From Devosia sp. (lineage in GTDB: Bacteria > Pseudomonadota > Alphaproteobacteria > Rhizobiales > Devosiaceae), in assembly GCF_017307495.1 (NCBI RefSeq), contig NZ_JAFKHE010000020.1, positions 1-64,000 of the forward strand: DNA of 64,000 nucleotides, given 5' to 3'. The position numbers and the translations under genes were made by a program. Under the pieces are notes generated by a model. That model searched no databases. It was not told the DNA's origin and was given only the letters and a program-made list of their open reading frames with translations. This document shows, in pieces, positions 6,634 to 17,600 of this stretch; within the stretch, counting starts at the first letter, position 1, and every line of letters starts with the position of its first letter.

Positions 6634-7904
6634 GGGTTGGCTCCCGTCGCCGGGGCCAGTGCCCTGGCCCTGAGTTCGGTCAGGAACTGCTCGGCCGTCG
6701 CCAGCTTGACGATGTCGGCGCCGGCCGAGCCGGCCCCCGCCTGCATCGGCTGCGGCAGCGCCGCGAGGAGCTTGGCCGCCCCGGTGAAATCATGCCGGCC
6801 CACTGCCGCCTCGAGCTGCGACACGAGCGCCTCGGGGGTATCGCCGGCAATCTCCCCGGCCGGCCTGAGCGCCAGCAGCCCCTTCATCCACTCGAGCGCA
6901 TCGGTGCCCAGATCACCGCTGCTGGTCGCGGCGCGCCCGGCGAGAATCTCCGGCACGGCGGCGGCAAGTCGGGTGGCCACCAGGTCCGGGCGCGGCAGGC
7001 CCGTCTCGGCGGCGCCTGCGACAAGGTCGGGCACGGCGAGATCGGGCAGCAGAGTGCGGATGCTTGCGATCTCGGCCGCATAGGGCCGCCCGTTGACCAG
7101 CGCGCTCTCGAGCCCCGACACCACCAGCGGCAGCTTTACCGCCGGCGCGATCTGGCCGCTGCCGATGGTCTGGTTGGCGGTCGAGATCGCCGTCTTCAGC
7201 GTCGCAATCTCCTGCTGCAGCGCCGCCACGGCCTGGTCGAGCCTCGCCAGCCTCGATTGGCTGTCGGCGCCTGCCGTCTTTAGTCCGGCGATCCCTGCCT
7301 CGATCGTGTTGATCGTCTGCGCCAGCGCCGCCGCGTCGGCGCTCGAGGCCCCCGCACCGATGGCGGTGACCCGATCGGACAGGCTCTTGAGCTCGGCCTC
7401 GATCGGGCCGAGATCGGTCGCCGGCGGGGTCGCGGGCAGCGCCGCGATCGACTTGCGCACTTCGCTGAACCCGGCGTCGAGCTGGGTAATGGTGGCATCG
7501 AGGCTGACCTGCGTGCGCCTGGCCTGGTCCTCGACCGCCGCCAGGCGGTTCTCGACCCCCGCCATCGCGCCTTCCTGGGCATCGAGCCGGGCGGCAGGAT
7601 CGGCAATCACCGGTACATTGTTCGGCAGCGGTACCCAGTTGCCCAGGCCGTAGACGAGGCCGGCCCCGAGCAGCGCGCCGCCGACGGCGGCAATGGAAAT
7701 CGCGCTCCACGGCATGGCAAGCCGCGCCTGCGGGCGGGGCGGCGGCGTGCGCTGCGGCTCCTCGACCGGCATGGCGGCGGAACCCGCTCCACCCCCCTCG
7801 GATGCGGCCTCCTCGGCCTTGCCCTCGTCGGTGCTGGCGGCAGCCTCCCTCGCCTTCAAATCGATGACCGGCGGCTTCACGGGCCCCGACTTGCGTTGAG
7901 CCAT
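6630..7904 (-). CDS. Mitofilin/Mic60-like inner-membrane protein (COG4223)
   Basis: A 424-aa protein with a cytoplasmic, Ala/Glu/Pro-rich N-terminus, one membrane helix at about residues 68-92 (ISIAAVGGALLGAGLVYGLG) and a long periplasmic coiled-coil region (about 105-260). It ends in a helical C-terminal domain with the mitofilin-type stretch from about 290 on. Alphaproteobacterial Mic60 homologues sit between hemD and hemY exactly as here, and have been linked to shaping intracytoplasmic membranes. It lies 25 nt after hemD and overlaps hemY, so it belongs to the hemC-hemD-mic60-hemY operon. Confidence 0.8.
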   Translation of the reverse strand: MAQRKSGPVKPPVIDLKAREAAASTDEGKAEEAASEGGGAGSAAMPVEEPQRTPPPRPQARLAMPWSAISIAAVGGALLGAGLVYGLGNWVPLPNNVPVIADPAARLDAQEGAMAGVENRLAAVEDQARRTQVSLDATITQLDAGFSEVRKSIAALPATPPATDLGPIEAELKSLSDRVTAIGAGASSADAAALAQTINTIEAGIAGLKTAGADSQSRLARLDQAVAALQQEIATLKTAISTANQTIGSGQIAPAVKLPLVVSGLESALVNGRPYAAEIASIRTLLPDLAVPDLVAGAAETGLPRPDLVATRLAAAVPEILAGRAATSSGDLGTDALEWMKGLLALRPAGEIAGDTPEALVSQLEAAVGRHDFTGAAKLLAALPQPMQAGAGSAGADIVKLATAEQFLTELRARALAPATGANP

Positions 7905-7929
7905 TCGGCTGATCCCCTACCTGTTCCGC

Positions 7930-8658
7930 CTACCGGTTGTGGTCGCGGGCAAACGACAAGGCAAGCCCCATCATTGCCTCTTCGTCGGGCCGCTCCGCCA
8001 ACCCCACGCGCACGAAATGGGCATCGAGGAGCGGTTCGGCAACGGCTTCCGACATGCACAGCACGCCAAGCCGGGCGCGCTGGGGCCGGTCGAGCAGGTT
8101 TGCGGTGAGGCGCACGAACGCCTCCGCGGTGCGCCGCGAGTAGAACAGCGCAGCGTCGATCTCGCCAGCCGCCAGCGCGGCCGCCACTCCCGCATGCAGT
8201 TCGGCGGGCGGGTTCATCGCGTAGACGGGCACCGCCAGCACCTGCCGCCCGAAGGGGGCGAGCGAGCGCCCCAGATCGGCCGACACCTCCCGCCCGCAGG
8301 GGTAGAAGATCGGACCATCGATGCGGGCATGCACCAGCACTTCGGCCAGATCGGCGAAAGCGCCGCTGGCGCTCGTCACCATCGCGAAGCCCAACGCCTC
8401 GGCCATGTCGGCCGTCCGATCGCCTACCGTGTAGGCAGGCAGGTGCCGATAGCGCTCCACCGCTCCCCTCGCCTCCAGCGCCCGCAGGGCATTGGCGCTC
8501 GTCAAGGCAACGGCGGCGACGCTCGCCGGTTCCGGCAGATCGACCGGCAGCGGTTCGAACACCAGCAGCGGCGCGATCACCGGCGTGATCTCGAGCGCCT
8601 CGAGACGAGCGGCGGTGTCGCTCGCGTCGGGTTCCGGCCGGGTCACGAGCATCCTCAC
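7930..8658 (-). CDS. hemD: Uroporphyrinogen-III synthase
   Basis: A 242-aa protein of the HemD family, which closes and inverts ring D of hydroxymethylbilane to give uroporphyrinogen III in the cytoplasm. The start [17 protein letters not shown] is characteristic, and the two alpha/beta domains are joined near residues 35-40 and 160-170. Typical segments are [11 protein letters not shown] and [15 protein letters not shown]. The longest frame begins at GTG 8658, while ATG at 8652 is an equally likely start. It follows hemC with an 8-nt gap, so the two are co-transcribed. Confidence 0.9.
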   Translation of the reverse strand: MRMLVTRPEPDASDTAARLEALEITPVIAPLLVFEPLPVDLPEPASVAAVALTSANALRALEARGAVERYRHLPAYTVGDRTADMAEALGFAMVTSASGAFADLAEVLVHARIDGPIFYPCGREVSADLGRSLAPFGRQVLAVPVYAMNPPAELHAGVAAALAAGEIDAALFYSRRTAEAFVRLTANLLDRPQRARLGVLCMSEAVAEPLLDAHFVRVGLAERPDEEAMMGLALSFARDHNR

Positions 8659-8666
8659 TTGCGGGC

Positions 8667-9602
8667 CTACCCCTTGAACTGCCGCTGAAATTCGGGGCCC
8701 GCCGCTGCCAGCAGGCGCTGCCCCAGTTCCCTCCCCAGCCGCGCCGCATCGCCGGCAGCGCCCTCGACGCTGTCGCGATGGAACTCACGCCCGTCGGGGC
8801 TCAGGATCTCGGCGGTCAACCTGCACGAAACCCCATTCAATTCGGTAAACGCCCCGATCGGGGTTCGACACGAGCCGTCGAGCGTGGCGAGCAACGCCCG
8901 CTCGGCCGCGATGGCTGTCGCGGTCCGCGCGTGGTTCAGCACGCCGACGAGCCCGGCCGTCCGCGCATCGTCGGCGCGGATCTCGATACCGATGGCGCCC
9001 TGCGCCGGGGCGGGCAGGAAGGTGAGCGGATCGAGATAGGCGGTGACCTTGTCGGCCTTGCCAAGCCGGTTGAGGCCGGCTGCGGCAAGCAGCGTCGCAT
9101 CGGCGACGCCCGCCGCGAGCTTGTTGAGCCGCGAATCGACATTGCCACGGAACGGCACGATCTCGAGGTCGGGACGGGCCCTGAGCATCTGCGCGGCGCG
9201 CCGGATCGAGGACGAACCGAGCCTGGCGCCCTGGGGCAGCGCCTCGAGGCTGCGATACTTGAGCGACACGAAGGCATCGCGCACATCCTCGCGCTCGAGG
9301 AAGGCGGCGAGCACCAGCCCGTCGGGCAGGAACGAGGCCAGATCCTTGCTCGAATGCACGCCCAGATCGACTTCGCCGGCCTCAAGAGCCGCCTCGATCT
9401 CCTTGGAAAACAGCCCCTTGCCGCCGGCCTCGCTGAGCGGGCGATCGGTCAGCCGGTCGCCGCTCGTCGTAATCACGCGGATCTCGATCGCCTCGCGTGG
9501 AACGCCGTGCGCCTCGCTGAGCAGCCGCTGCACCAGCTGCGCCTGCGCCAGCGCCAGCATGGAGCCGCGCGTGCCGATGCGAAGGAGAGGCGCCGATTGC
9601 AT
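8667..9602 (-). CDS. hemC: Hydroxymethylbilane synthase (porphobilinogen deaminase)
   Basis: A 311-aa enzyme that polymerises four porphobilinogens into hydroxymethylbilane. Visible family motifs are the N-terminal [17 protein letters not shown], the substrate-binding HSSKDLAS, the arginine-rich [12 protein letters not shown], and the cofactor-attachment cysteine in [11 protein letters not shown] at about residue 245. Length is normal for the family. It is the first gene of the hemC-hemD-mic60-hemY operon and is divergent from tsaD, with a 96-bp intergenic region, as in many alphaproteobacteria. Confidence 0.95.
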   Translation of the reverse strand: MQSAPLLRIGTRGSMLALAQAQLVQRLLSEAHGVPREAIEIRVITTSGDRLTDRPLSEAGGKGLFSKEIEAALEAGEVDLGVHSSKDLASFLPDGLVLAAFLEREDVRDAFVSLKYRSLEALPQGARLGSSSIRRAAQMLRARPDLEIVPFRGNVDSRLNKLAAGVADATLLAAAGLNRLGKADKVTAYLDPLTFLPAPAQGAIGIEIRADDARTAGLVGVLNHARTATAIAAERALLATLDGSCRTPIGAFTELNGVSCRLTAEILSPDGREFHRDSVEGAAGDAARLGRELGQRLLAAAGPEFQRQFKG

Positions 9603-9698
9603 TTCAGTTCACACCTATTGTACGCCAAGCGGGGCCGGGCGCAGCCCTATGGAGCCCGGGCAGGGCTTACCCCCATAGATAGGACCCGGACAAGCGCC

Positions 9699-10757
9699 AT
9701 GAGAGTTCTCGGCATCGAAACCAGCTGCGACGAAACCGCCGCCTCGATCGTCGAGCGCGACGCGTCCGGGCACGCCACGATCCTTTCCAACATCGTCCGC
9801 AGCCAGCTCGACGAGCACGCGCCCTATGGCGGCGTGGTGCCAGAGCTGGCCGCGCGTGCCCATGTCAGCCACCTCGATCATATCATCGCGAAAGCCGCCG
9901 AGGCGGCCGGCGTGAAGCTGAGCGAGGTCGACGCCGTCGCCGCGACGGCCGGTCCCGGCCTGATCGGCGGGGTGCTGGTCGGCCTCACCACCGCCAAGGC
10001 CATAGCCGCCGCGCTCAACAAGCCGCTGGTCGCGGTCAACCACCTCGAGGCGCACGCGCTCACGGCGCGGCTCACCGACGGCATCGCCTTTCCCTACCTG
10101 ATGCTGCTCGTCTCGGGCGGGCACAGCCAGTTCGTGCTGGTGCGCGGCGTGGGCGACTACGAGCGCTGGGGCACGACCATCGACGACGCGCTCGGCGAGG
10201 CCTTCGACAAGGTGGCCAAGCTCCTGGGCCTCGGCGTGCCCGGCGGGCCGAATGTCGAGCGCACCGCACTGGGCGGCGACCCGCACCGCTTCGCCTTCCC
10301 GCGCCCGCTGCTCAACCAGGATCGGCTCGATTTCTCCTTTTCCGGCTTGAAGACCGCCGTTCGCCTTGCCGCCGAGCAGCATGCGCCGCTCACCGACCAG
10401 GACGTCGCCGACATCTGCGCCAGCTTCCAGCGCACCGTCGCCGAAATCGTCGCCGCCCGCGCCCGCTCGGCGCTCGAGCGCTATGCCGCCGCGTTCCCCG
10501 GCGAACCTAGGCGCCTCGTGGTTGCCGGGGGCGTTGCCGCCAACAAGGCGATCGGCGCGGCGCTGCGAGAAGCCGCGGCCGGCTCCGGCGCCCAGCTGAT
10601 CGTGCCGCCCATCCCGCTCTGCACCGACAACGGCGCCATGGTGGCCTGGGCCGGCGCCGAGCGGCTCGCGCTCGGCGCCACCGATGCGCTCGACATCGCG
10701 GCCAAGGCGCGCTGGCCGCTCGACAGCGCCGACATGGGCCTCGACCATGCCGCTTGA
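9699..10757 (+). CDS. tsaD: tRNA N6-adenosine threonylcarbamoyltransferase
   Basis: A 352-aa Kae1/TsaD protein that transfers the threonylcarbamoyl group to A37 of ANN-decoding tRNAs together with TsaB and TsaE. It shows the ASKHA-fold start [15 protein letters not shown], the metal-binding histidines in [13 protein letters not shown], and the [12 protein letters not shown] and VPGGPNVER loops. Start ATG 9699 is chosen because the protein begins at the conserved strand; the longer frame upstream overlaps hemC and is rejected. It overlaps gpsA by 11 nt, so the two are translationally linked. Confidence 0.95.
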   Translation: MRVLGIETSCDETAASIVERDASGHATILSNIVRSQLDEHAPYGGVVPELAARAHVSHLDHIIAKAAEAAGVKLSEVDAVAATAGPGLIGGVLVGLTTAKAIAAALNKPLVAVNHLEAHALTARLTDGIAFPYLMLLVSGGHSQFVLVRGVGDYERWGTTIDDALGEAFDKVAKLLGLGVPGGPNVERTALGGDPHRFAFPRPLLNQDRLDFSFSGLKTAVRLAAEQHAPLTDQDVADICASFQRTVAEIVAARARSALERYAAAFPGEPRRLVVAGGVAANKAIGAALREAAAGSGAQLIVPPIPLCTDNGAMVAWAGAERLALGATDALDIAAKARWPLDSADMGLDHAA

Positions 10758-11715
10758 GCGCGTCGCCGTCATCGGCGCCGGGGCCTGGGGCACGGCCCTG
10801 GCCCAGGCGGCCGCGCTGGCCGGACGCCAGGTGACGCTGGTCGGCCGCGATCCCACCGTCATCACCGAGATCAACGAATGGCACGGCAATTCCGTGCATC
10901 TGCCGGGCGTCACGCTGCTGCCCGCCGTCACCGCATCGGCAGTCGTGCCCGATGCCGACTTCGTCATCCTCGCCGTCCCGGCCCAGGCGAGCCGCGACGC
11001 GTTGCATCAGCATGGTGCGGGGCTGCGCGGCAAGCCGGTGGTGCTGACGGCGAAGGGGCTTGAGCACGGCAGCCTCAAGCGCCAGAGCGAGGTGCTTGCC
11101 GAAATCGTGCCGAGCGCCACGCCCTATGTTCTCTCGGGCCCGAGCTTTGCCGCCGACGTCGCCGCCGGTCGACCGACCGCGGTGACCCTTGCCGGCGACG
11201 ACGCCGAACAGACCTCCGCAATCGCCGCAGCGCTCGCCGGCCCGACCTTCCGCCTCTATGCCGCCGACGACCGGCTGGGCGTCGAACTCGCGGGAGCGCT
11301 GAAGAACATCTATGCCGTGGCCTGCGGGGCGGTCGAGGGCGCCGGGCTCGGCGCATCGGCGCGCTCGGCCCTGCTGGCGCGCGCCTTTGCCGAGTTGACC
11401 CGTCTGGTCGTGCGCATGGGTGGCAGCGCCCACACGCTCACCGGCCTTGCCGGTCTGGGCGACCTGACGCTCAGTTGCACCTCGACCCAGTCGCGCAACT
11501 ACCGCTACGGCGTCAGCCTGGGGCGCGGCGCGCATCCGGGGAGCGAACTCGCCGAGGGCGTGCTGACCGCGCCCGTCGCCAAGGCGCTCGCCGACGAACT
11601 GCGCATCGACGCCCCGCTGATCGACGCGGTAAACCTGCTGCTCGAGGGCAATACCTCGATCGCTGATATCGTTGCCGGCCTCATGTCGCGGCCGCTCAAG
11701 AGGGAAGAACACTGA
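10747..11715 (+). CDS. gpsA: Glycerol-3-phosphate dehydrogenase [NAD(P)+]
   Basis: A 322-aa enzyme that reduces dihydroxyacetone phosphate to sn-glycerol-3-phosphate for phospholipid synthesis. The N-terminal Rossmann motif is [10 protein letters not shown] (residues about 10-19), followed by the family signatures [11 protein letters not shown] and [11 protein letters not shown], with the catalytic lysine in the last of these, and a C-terminal all-helical domain. The start [10 protein letters not shown] at 10747 overlaps the end of tsaD. The tsaD-gpsA-yciI-EVE order continues with almost no spacing, indicating an operon. Confidence 0.95.
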   Translation: MPLERVAVIGAGAWGTALAQAAALAGRQVTLVGRDPTVITEINEWHGNSVHLPGVTLLPAVTASAVVPDADFVILAVPAQASRDALHQHGAGLRGKPVVLTAKGLEHGSLKRQSEVLAEIVPSATPYVLSGPSFAADVAAGRPTAVTLAGDDAEQTSAIAAALAGPTFRLYAADDRLGVELAGALKNIYAVACGAVEGAGLGASARSALLARAFAELTRLVVRMGGSAHTLTGLAGLGDLTLSCTSTQSRNYRYGVSLGRGAHPGSELAEGVLTAPVAKALADELRIDAPLIDAVNLLLEGNTSIADIVAGLMSRPLKREEH

Positions 11716-12009
11716 ATGCCGTTCTATTCGATGATTGCCACCGACAAGCCGAACGGCCTCGAGCACCGCATGGCGGTCCGCCCCGAGCACCTGAAGCATC
11801 TCGACAATCTCGGCGACCGGCTGGTGATCGCCGGCCCGTTCCAGACCGAGGAGGGCAAGGCCACCGGCAGCTTCATGGTCATCGAGGCGCCCGACCTCGC
11901 GGCGGCAACGGCGCTCTACGCCGAGGACCCCTACATCCGGCACGGCGTGTTCGAGACCTACAGCATCAGCCGCTGGGCCCTCACCATCAACAGATCCGCC
12001 GGGAGGTAG
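11716..12009 (+). CDS. YciI family protein
   Basis: A 97-aa ferredoxin-like alpha+beta protein of the YciI family. The pattern is an N-terminal strand (MPFYSMIATD), HRMAVRPEHLKHLDNL, an internal GPF motif (VIAGPFQTEEGKATGSFMVI) and DPYIRHGVFETYSISRW, in which the conserved His/Asp region lies. It begins on the nucleotide after the gpsA stop codon. Family members have weak or unknown enzymatic activity; the gene is commonly found next to gpsA and an EVE protein in this order, but the role is not established. Confidence 0.85.
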   Translation: MPFYSMIATDKPNGLEHRMAVRPEHLKHLDNLGDRLVIAGPFQTEEGKATGSFMVIEAPDLAAATALYAEDPYIRHGVFETYSISRWALTINRSAGR

Positions 12010-12011
12010 GC

Positions 12012-12437
12012 ATGGCCTATTGGCTGATGAAATCCGAGCCCAACGTCGTCTCATACGATGACGTGGTGAACCAGGGGCATCCGGAGGAGTGGCATGGCGT
12101 GCGTAACTACACCGCGCGCAACAACATGAAGGCGATGAAACTGGGCGACCAGGCCTTCTTCTACCACTCCAATATCGGCAAGGAGATCGTCGGCATCATC
12201 GAGGTGGTGGCCGAGGCGCACCCGGATTCGACCGCCGAGCCCAACGAGAAGGGCAACATCGTCTGGGAATGCGTCGACGTCATGCCGGTCAGGAAGCTGC
12301 CAAAGCCCGTGACGCTCGAAACGATCAAGAAGACCCCCGAGCTTGCCAACATGGCGCTGGTGAAGCTCTCCCGCCTGTCGGTATCGCCGGTGACCGACGC
12401 GGAGTGGAAGCTGATCTGCAAGATGGGCGGGCTCTGA
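12012..12437 (+). CDS. EVE domain protein (modified-base binding PUA-like)
   Basis: A 141-aa protein that consists of one EVE domain. The N-terminal MAYWLMKSEPNVVSYDDV and WHGVRNYTARNNMKAMKLGD, then AFFYHSNIGKEIVGIIEVV, are highly characteristic. EVE domains are PUA-like folds that bind modified bases in RNA or DNA. It starts 2 nt after the yciI stop, so it is the last gene of the tsaD-gpsA-yciI-EVE run. The natural ligand of this housekeeping-type EVE protein is unknown. Confidence 0.9.
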   Translation: MAYWLMKSEPNVVSYDDVVNQGHPEEWHGVRNYTARNNMKAMKLGDQAFFYHSNIGKEIVGIIEVVAEAHPDSTAEPNEKGNIVWECVDVMPVRKLPKPVTLETIKKTPELANMALVKLSRLSVSPVTDAEWKLICKMGGL

Positions 12438-12471
12438 GCCCAAGGCCACAAGCATCGGCGCAGGAAGAGAC

Positions 12472-12512
12472 GCCCACCCCTGTCCCCTCCCCGCAAGGGG
12501 GAGGGAGACGCT
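12472..12512. repeat. Palindromic intergenic repeat (family A, CTCCCC..GGGGAG type)
   Basis: A GC-rich hairpin (CCCCTCCCCGCAAGGGGGAG core) in the gap between two convergent genes. The same type recurs at 12974-13108, 19449-19552, 29524-29629, 34510-34633 and 40444-40560. Such REP/RIME-like elements are common in Hyphomicrobiales and may also act as a bidirectional transcription stop. Confidence 0.6.
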
Positions 12513-12540
12513 CGCACCAGCAACGGTGTTTGCGGGCGCC

Positions 12541-12963
12541 CTACTCCCGCTCCGCTGCGGCCTCGATGGCTTCCATGTCCTCGTCCGAGAAACCGAAATG
12601 GTGGCCGATCTCATGCACGAGCACGTGGGTGATGATCTCGCCCAGCGTCTCGCCGGCCTCGCTCTCGGCCCAGTAGTCGAGGATGGGTCGGCGATAGAGC
12701 CATACCTGGTTGGGCATCTGGCCGGTGAACGGCATCGCCCCGCCCTGCGGCAAGCCGACGCCCCGGAACAGCCCGAGGATGTCGAACTCGCTCTCGAGCT
12801 CCATCTCGCGGATGGTTTCTTCGTCCGGAAAATCGGCGACGGCGCAGGGCACGTTCCCCGCCAGTTCGCGGAACTCGGACGGCAGGGCGGAAAAGGCCGC
12901 CGCCGCGATCTGTTCGAAGTCGTCGAGGCTGGGTGCCGCCCGGTCAGTCCATGGATTGGTCAT
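12541..12963 (-). CDS. Metallopeptidase family protein (minimal gluzincin-like, DUF1025 type)
   Basis: A 140-aa protein with the zinc motif HEIGHHFG (HExxH) at about residues 120-127, preceded by EIITHVLV and followed by SDEDMEAIE. The N-terminal part has FRELAGNVPCAVADFPDEE and LFRGVGLPQGG, followed by the PNQVWLYRRPILDYWAE segment typical of the family. ATG 12963 (MTNPWTDRA) is preferred over the TTG 9 nt upstream. Family members are short predicted metalloproteases without a known substrate. The gene converges with the EVE gene and lies downstream of leuC on the same strand. Confidence 0.8.
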   Translation of the reverse strand: MTNPWTDRAAPSLDDFEQIAAAAFSALPSEFRELAGNVPCAVADFPDEETIREMELESEFDILGLFRGVGLPQGGAMPFTGQMPNQVWLYRRPILDYWAESEAGETLGEIITHVLVHEIGHHFGFSDEDMEAIEAAAERE

Positions 12964-12973
12964 GGCCGGCAAG

Positions 12974-13108
12974 CCCCCTCATCCGGCGCTACGCGCCACC
13001 TTCTCCCCGACGGGGAGAAGAATGCCCAAGCTGCGGTGATCACCCCTGTTCCTCTCCCCGTCGGGGAGAGGGTGGATCGGCCGCAGGCCGAGACGGGTGA
13101 GGGGTCTA
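12974..13108. repeat. Two palindromic intergenic repeat units (family A)
   Basis: The unit around CTTCTCCCCGACGGGGAGAA at about 13000-13020 and the unit around CCTCTCCCCGTCGGGGAGAG at about 13050-13072 form hairpins, with weaker flanking arms (CCCCTCATCCGGCGC and GACGGGTGAGGGG). They fill the gap between leuC and the metallopeptidase gene. Confidence 0.6.
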
Positions 13109-14509
13109 GTTCCACTCGCGGATGTCGACGAAGTGGCCGGCCACTGCCGCCGCCGCCGCCATGGCGGGGGAGACGAGGTGGGTGCGGCCCTTGAAGCCCT
13201 GGCGGCCCTCGAAGTTGCGGTTGCTGGTCGAGGCGCAGCGCTCGTGCGGCTTGAGCTTGTCGGGGTTCATGGCAAGGCACATCGAGCAGCCCGGCTCGCG
13301 CCACTCGAAGCCGGCCTCCTTGAAGATCACGTCGAGGCCCTCGGCCTCGGCCTGTTCCTTCACGAGCCCGGAGCCCGGCACCACCATGGCGTTGACGCCC
13401 GGCGCGACCTTCTTGCCGGCGACCACCTTGGCCGCGGCGCGCAGGTCCTCGATGCGCCCATTGGTGCATGAGCCGAGAAAGACGCGCTCCACCGCGATGT
13501 CGGTGATCCTGGTGCCGGGCTCGAGGCCCATGTACTCGAGCGCCCGCCACTTGGAGGCGCGCTTGTTGGGATCCTGGATGTCGTCGGGATTCGGCACCAC
13601 GCCGGTGACCGAGATCACGTCCTCGGGCGACGAGCCCCAGGAAACGATCGGCGGGAGCTTGGCGGCATCGAGGATCACAACCTTGTCGTAGACCGCGTCG
13701 TCGTCGGACTTCAGCGTCTTCCAGTACTCGACGGCATGGTCGAACGCCGCGCCCTTGGGCGCGCGCGGGCGGCCCTTCACGTATTCGAAGGTCTTCTCGT
13801 CGGGCGCGATCAGGCCGGCCCGGGCGCCGCCCTCGATAGTCATGTTGCACACGGTCATGCGGCCTTCCATCGACAGCGAGCGGATGGCTTCGCCCGCAAA
13901 CTCGATGACGTGGCCGGTGCCGCCGGCCGTGCCGATCTCGCCGATGATGGCGAGGATGATGTCCTTGGCGGTGACGCCCGGCGGCAGCTGGCCGTCGACG
14001 CGCACCAGCATGTTCTTGGCCTTCTGCTGGATCAGCGTCTGCGTGGCGAGCACATGCTCCACCTCGGACGTGCCGATGCCGTGCGCCAGCGCGCCGAACG
14101 CGCCGTGCGTCGACGTGTGGCTGTCACCGCACACGATGGTCATGCCCGGCAGCGTGAACCCCTGCTCCGGCCCGACGATGTGCACGATGCCCTGTCGCTT
14201 GTCGAAGGGATCATAGTACTCGATGCCGAAATCCCTGGTGTTCTCGCCCAGTGCGGCGATCTGGATGGCGCTCTCGGGGTCGGGGTTGGGCAGCGACCGA
14301 TCGGTGGTCGGTACGTTGTGGTCGACCACGGCCAGCGTGCGCTCGGGATGGCGGACCTTGCGCCCGTTCAGCCTGAGCCCCTCGAAGGCCTGCGGGCTGG
14401 TGACCTCGTGGACGAGGTGGCGATCAATGTAGATAAGGCTGGTCCCGTCCTCGTTGTTCGAAACAAGGTGATCGTCCCAGATCTTGTCGTACAGCGTTCT
14501 GCCGGCCAT
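13106..14509 (-). CDS. leuC: 3-isopropylmalate dehydratase, large subunit
   Basis: A 467-aa aconitase-superfamily protein that isomerises 2- to 3-isopropylmalate in leucine synthesis together with LeuD, which is not in this window. It has the start [16 protein letters not shown], the [20 protein letters not shown] loop, and the three [4Fe-4S] cysteines in FLGSCTNGR and [15 protein letters not shown] 14509 is the conserved start; upstream in-frame codons are not family-like. It is divergent from the NAD-glutamate dehydrogenase gene. Confidence 0.95.
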   Translation of the reverse strand: MAGRTLYDKIWDDHLVSNNEDGTSLIYIDRHLVHEVTSPQAFEGLRLNGRKVRHPERTLAVVDHNVPTTDRSLPNPDPESAIQIAALGENTRDFGIEYYDPFDKRQGIVHIVGPEQGFTLPGMTIVCGDSHTSTHGAFGALAHGIGTSEVEHVLATQTLIQQKAKNMLVRVDGQLPPGVTAKDIILAIIGEIGTAGGTGHVIEFAGEAIRSLSMEGRMTVCNMTIEGGARAGLIAPDEKTFEYVKGRPRAPKGAAFDHAVEYWKTLKSDDDAVYDKVVILDAAKLPPIVSWGSSPEDVISVTGVVPNPDDIQDPNKRASKWRALEYMGLEPGTRITDIAVERVFLGSCTNGRIEDLRAAAKVVAGKKVAPGVNAMVVPGSGLVKEQAEAEGLDVIFKEAGFEWREPGCSMCLAMNPDKLKPHERCASTSNRNFEGRQGFKGRTHLVSPAMAAAAAVAGHFVDIREWN

Positions 14510-14685
14510 TTTCCGTGAGTTTCCAGCTCGGGTTGAGGAGTAACGGGGCGTTCTAAGCCCCACCAACCACGTGGGTCAAGCCGGCCGAAGGGCTAGCCGT
14601 CCAGTCGATCGGGTTGCCGTCGAAAGCGACACATGCTTCACCCATATCCGGTATAGTCCGTCTCAAGGGAGAGCGGGGGACTGCC

Positions 14686-17600
14686 ATGGACGAAGTGTCG
14701 TTGCTCGACAGGCGCGCGGCCCTGGTTGCGCGGGCCGAGGGATATCTCTCGACCGAGCCGAGCTTTGCCCGCTTCCTGCGCGCCGTGGCCGAGGCGACGG
14801 ATCCCGAGGATCTCGGCACGCGCGGCCTCGACGAGCTCGAAGCCGTCTTCCGCCGGTCCTATGGCCGGCTCGGCAAGCGCGAACTGGCGAGCCACAACAT
14901 CTATGTCGACCCGCCGGCACATCCGGGCGAGCCCGAGACCGTCGAGGTCTTCTGCGCCGACATGCCGTTCATCGTCGACAGCGTGCTCGCTGCCATCCGC
15001 GCCCGGGGCGGGGTGATCCGCTCGCTGTCGCATCCGATCCTGAAGTTCGACCCGGCCACCTATCGCGTGCTCGAGGCTCCCGGGCCGGGCAGCCGGCTCG
15101 AGAGCTTCCTGCATGTCGAGATCGATCCGCTCCCGGGGCTGGTCGAACGCGAGGCGCTGCAGGGCGAAATCGACGACACGCTGACCGACGTCGGCCGCGC
15201 CGTCGCCGGCTGGCGCCCCATGCTCGCCCGCGTCAGGCGCGCCATGACGGACTGGCACACGCACGCCCCCAAGGCCCCGCCGGCGCAGGTCGCCGAAGCC
15301 ATCCACTTCCTCGGCTGGCTCGCCGAGCACAACTTCACCTTCCTCGGCATGCGCGAGTACCGCCTCGAGGGTACGGGCGCCGATGCCCGGCTCATCCCGG
15401 TGCTCGACAGCGAACTGGGCGTCCTCGAGGACAAGAGCGTGCTCTTCCTGCGCGCCGGCGCCAGCTATGTGGAGATGACGCCGCAACACTTCGCCTTCCT
15501 CGAGGAGGCGTCCCCGATCATGGTCACCAAGGCCAATATCCGCTCGCGCGTGCACCGGCGCAGCTACATGGACTATGTCGGGGTCAAGCTCTACGACGAG
15601 GGCGGCAATACCTCGGGCGAGCTGCGCATCGTCGGGCTGTTCACCTCGATGTCGCTGGGCACTCCCACGACCGAGGTCCCGCTGATCCGCAAGAAGATCA
15701 GCGAGGTGATGAAGCGCTCCGGCCACGACCCCAGGGGCCATGCCGGCAAGGCGCTGATGAACGCGCTCGACACCTTCCCGCGCGACGAGCTGTTCCAGAT
15801 CGACGAGGACCAGCTCTACGCGTTCGCCACCGCCATCGCCAACCTGGTCGATCGTCCCCGCGTACGGGTGCTTTCGCGCGTCGACCGCTTCGACAATTTC
15901 GTCTCGCTGCTCGTCTTCGTGCCGCGCGACCACTACGATTCCGATGTCCGCGCCCGGATCGGCAACTGGCTGGCGGAGGTCTTCGAGGGCCGTCTCTCCG
16001 CCTACTATCCCAGCTTCCCCGAAGGCGAGCTGGTCCGTATCCACTTCATCATCGGGCGCAACGGCGGGGTCACGCCGCGCCCCAGCCAGGAGGACCTCGA
16101 GCAGGGCGTCGCCGAGCGCATCCGCACCTTTGCCGATCGCCTCGTCGCCGCCGCGCCCGACGCGGCCGATATAGCCGACTTCATCGATGCCTTTTCGGCC
16201 GACTACCAGGCCGTGCACACGGCGGCCGAGTCACTCGAGGACATTGCCGTCATCCGGCTCCTGCCCGACGAACGCGCCATTGCGCTGCGGCTCGGCGCCC
16301 GCGAGGGCCGCCCCGGTTCGATGGGCCTCAAGGTCTACCACCGGGGCTCGCCGATCGCCCTGAGCGACCGGGTGCCGATGCTCGAGAATTTCGGCTTCCG
16401 CGTGATCGACGAGGATACATTCACGGTGACGCCCCGGCACGGTGCCGAGACCTACCTGCACGAAATGCTGCTCGAGACCGACCACACTATCGAGCTCGAC
16501 GATCGGGCGCGCGGGGCCGAGATCGAGCGGGCCATCCTCGCCGTCTGGCGGGGCGAGGCCGAGAGCGATGCGCTCAACCGGCTGACCCCGGCCAGGGCGC
16601 TGGGCTGGGAGGATGTCGAGGTCCTTCGCGCGCTGACGCACTACCTCAAGCAGGTCGGCATCTCCTATTCGCGCGACTACCTGAACGGCGTCATGGCCCG
16701 CCATGCCGACGTCTCGGCCGCGCTGGTCGCCCTGTTCCACGCCGAGAACGACCCCCACTTCCCCGCCGATCGCAAGGCCGCCACGGCGGCAGCGCGCGCC
16801 ACCATCGCCGCCGCGATCGAAGCGACGAGCTCGCTCGACGAGGACCGCATCCTGCGGTGCTACCTCAACCTGATCGAAGCGGTGGTGCGCACCAATGCCT
16901 ACCAGCGCGACCAGGCCGGCATGCGCCGCCCCGCCCTGGCGCTCAAGTTCGACTGTGCCAGGATCGACGGCTTGCCCGAGCCGAGGCCCTATCGCGAGAT
17001 CTTCGTCTATTCGCCGCGCGTCGAGGGCCTGCACCTCAGGTTCGGGCCGATCGCCCGCGGCGGCCTGCGCTGGTCGGACCGGCCGGAGGATTTTCGCACC
17101 GAGGTGCTCGGCCTCGTGAAGGCGCAGCAGGTCAAGAACGCCATCATCGTGCCGGTCGGCGCCAAGGGCGCCTTCGTGCCGCGGCAGATGCCGCCCGGCG
17201 CCGACCGCGAGACGGTGCTGCGCGAGGGCACCAGCTGCTACAGGATCTTCGTTTCCACCCTGCTCGACGTCACCGACAATCTTGAGGTCGACGCCGTCGT
17301 CCCGCCGCCCGACGTGCTGCGCCGCGACGGCGACGATCCCTATCTCGTCGTCGCCGCCGACAAGGGGACCGCCAGCTTCTCCGATACCGCCAACGCGATC
17401 GCGCTCGCCCGCGACTTCTGGCTCGGCGACGCCTTCGCCTCGGGCGGATCCGCCGGCTACGACCACAAGCATATGGGCATCACCGCGCGCGGCGGGTGGG
17501 AGGCGGTAAAACGCCATTTCCGCGAGCTCGACCGCGATATCCAGTCCTCGCCCTTCACCGTCGTCGGCGTCGGCGACATGAGTGGCGACGTGTTCGGCAA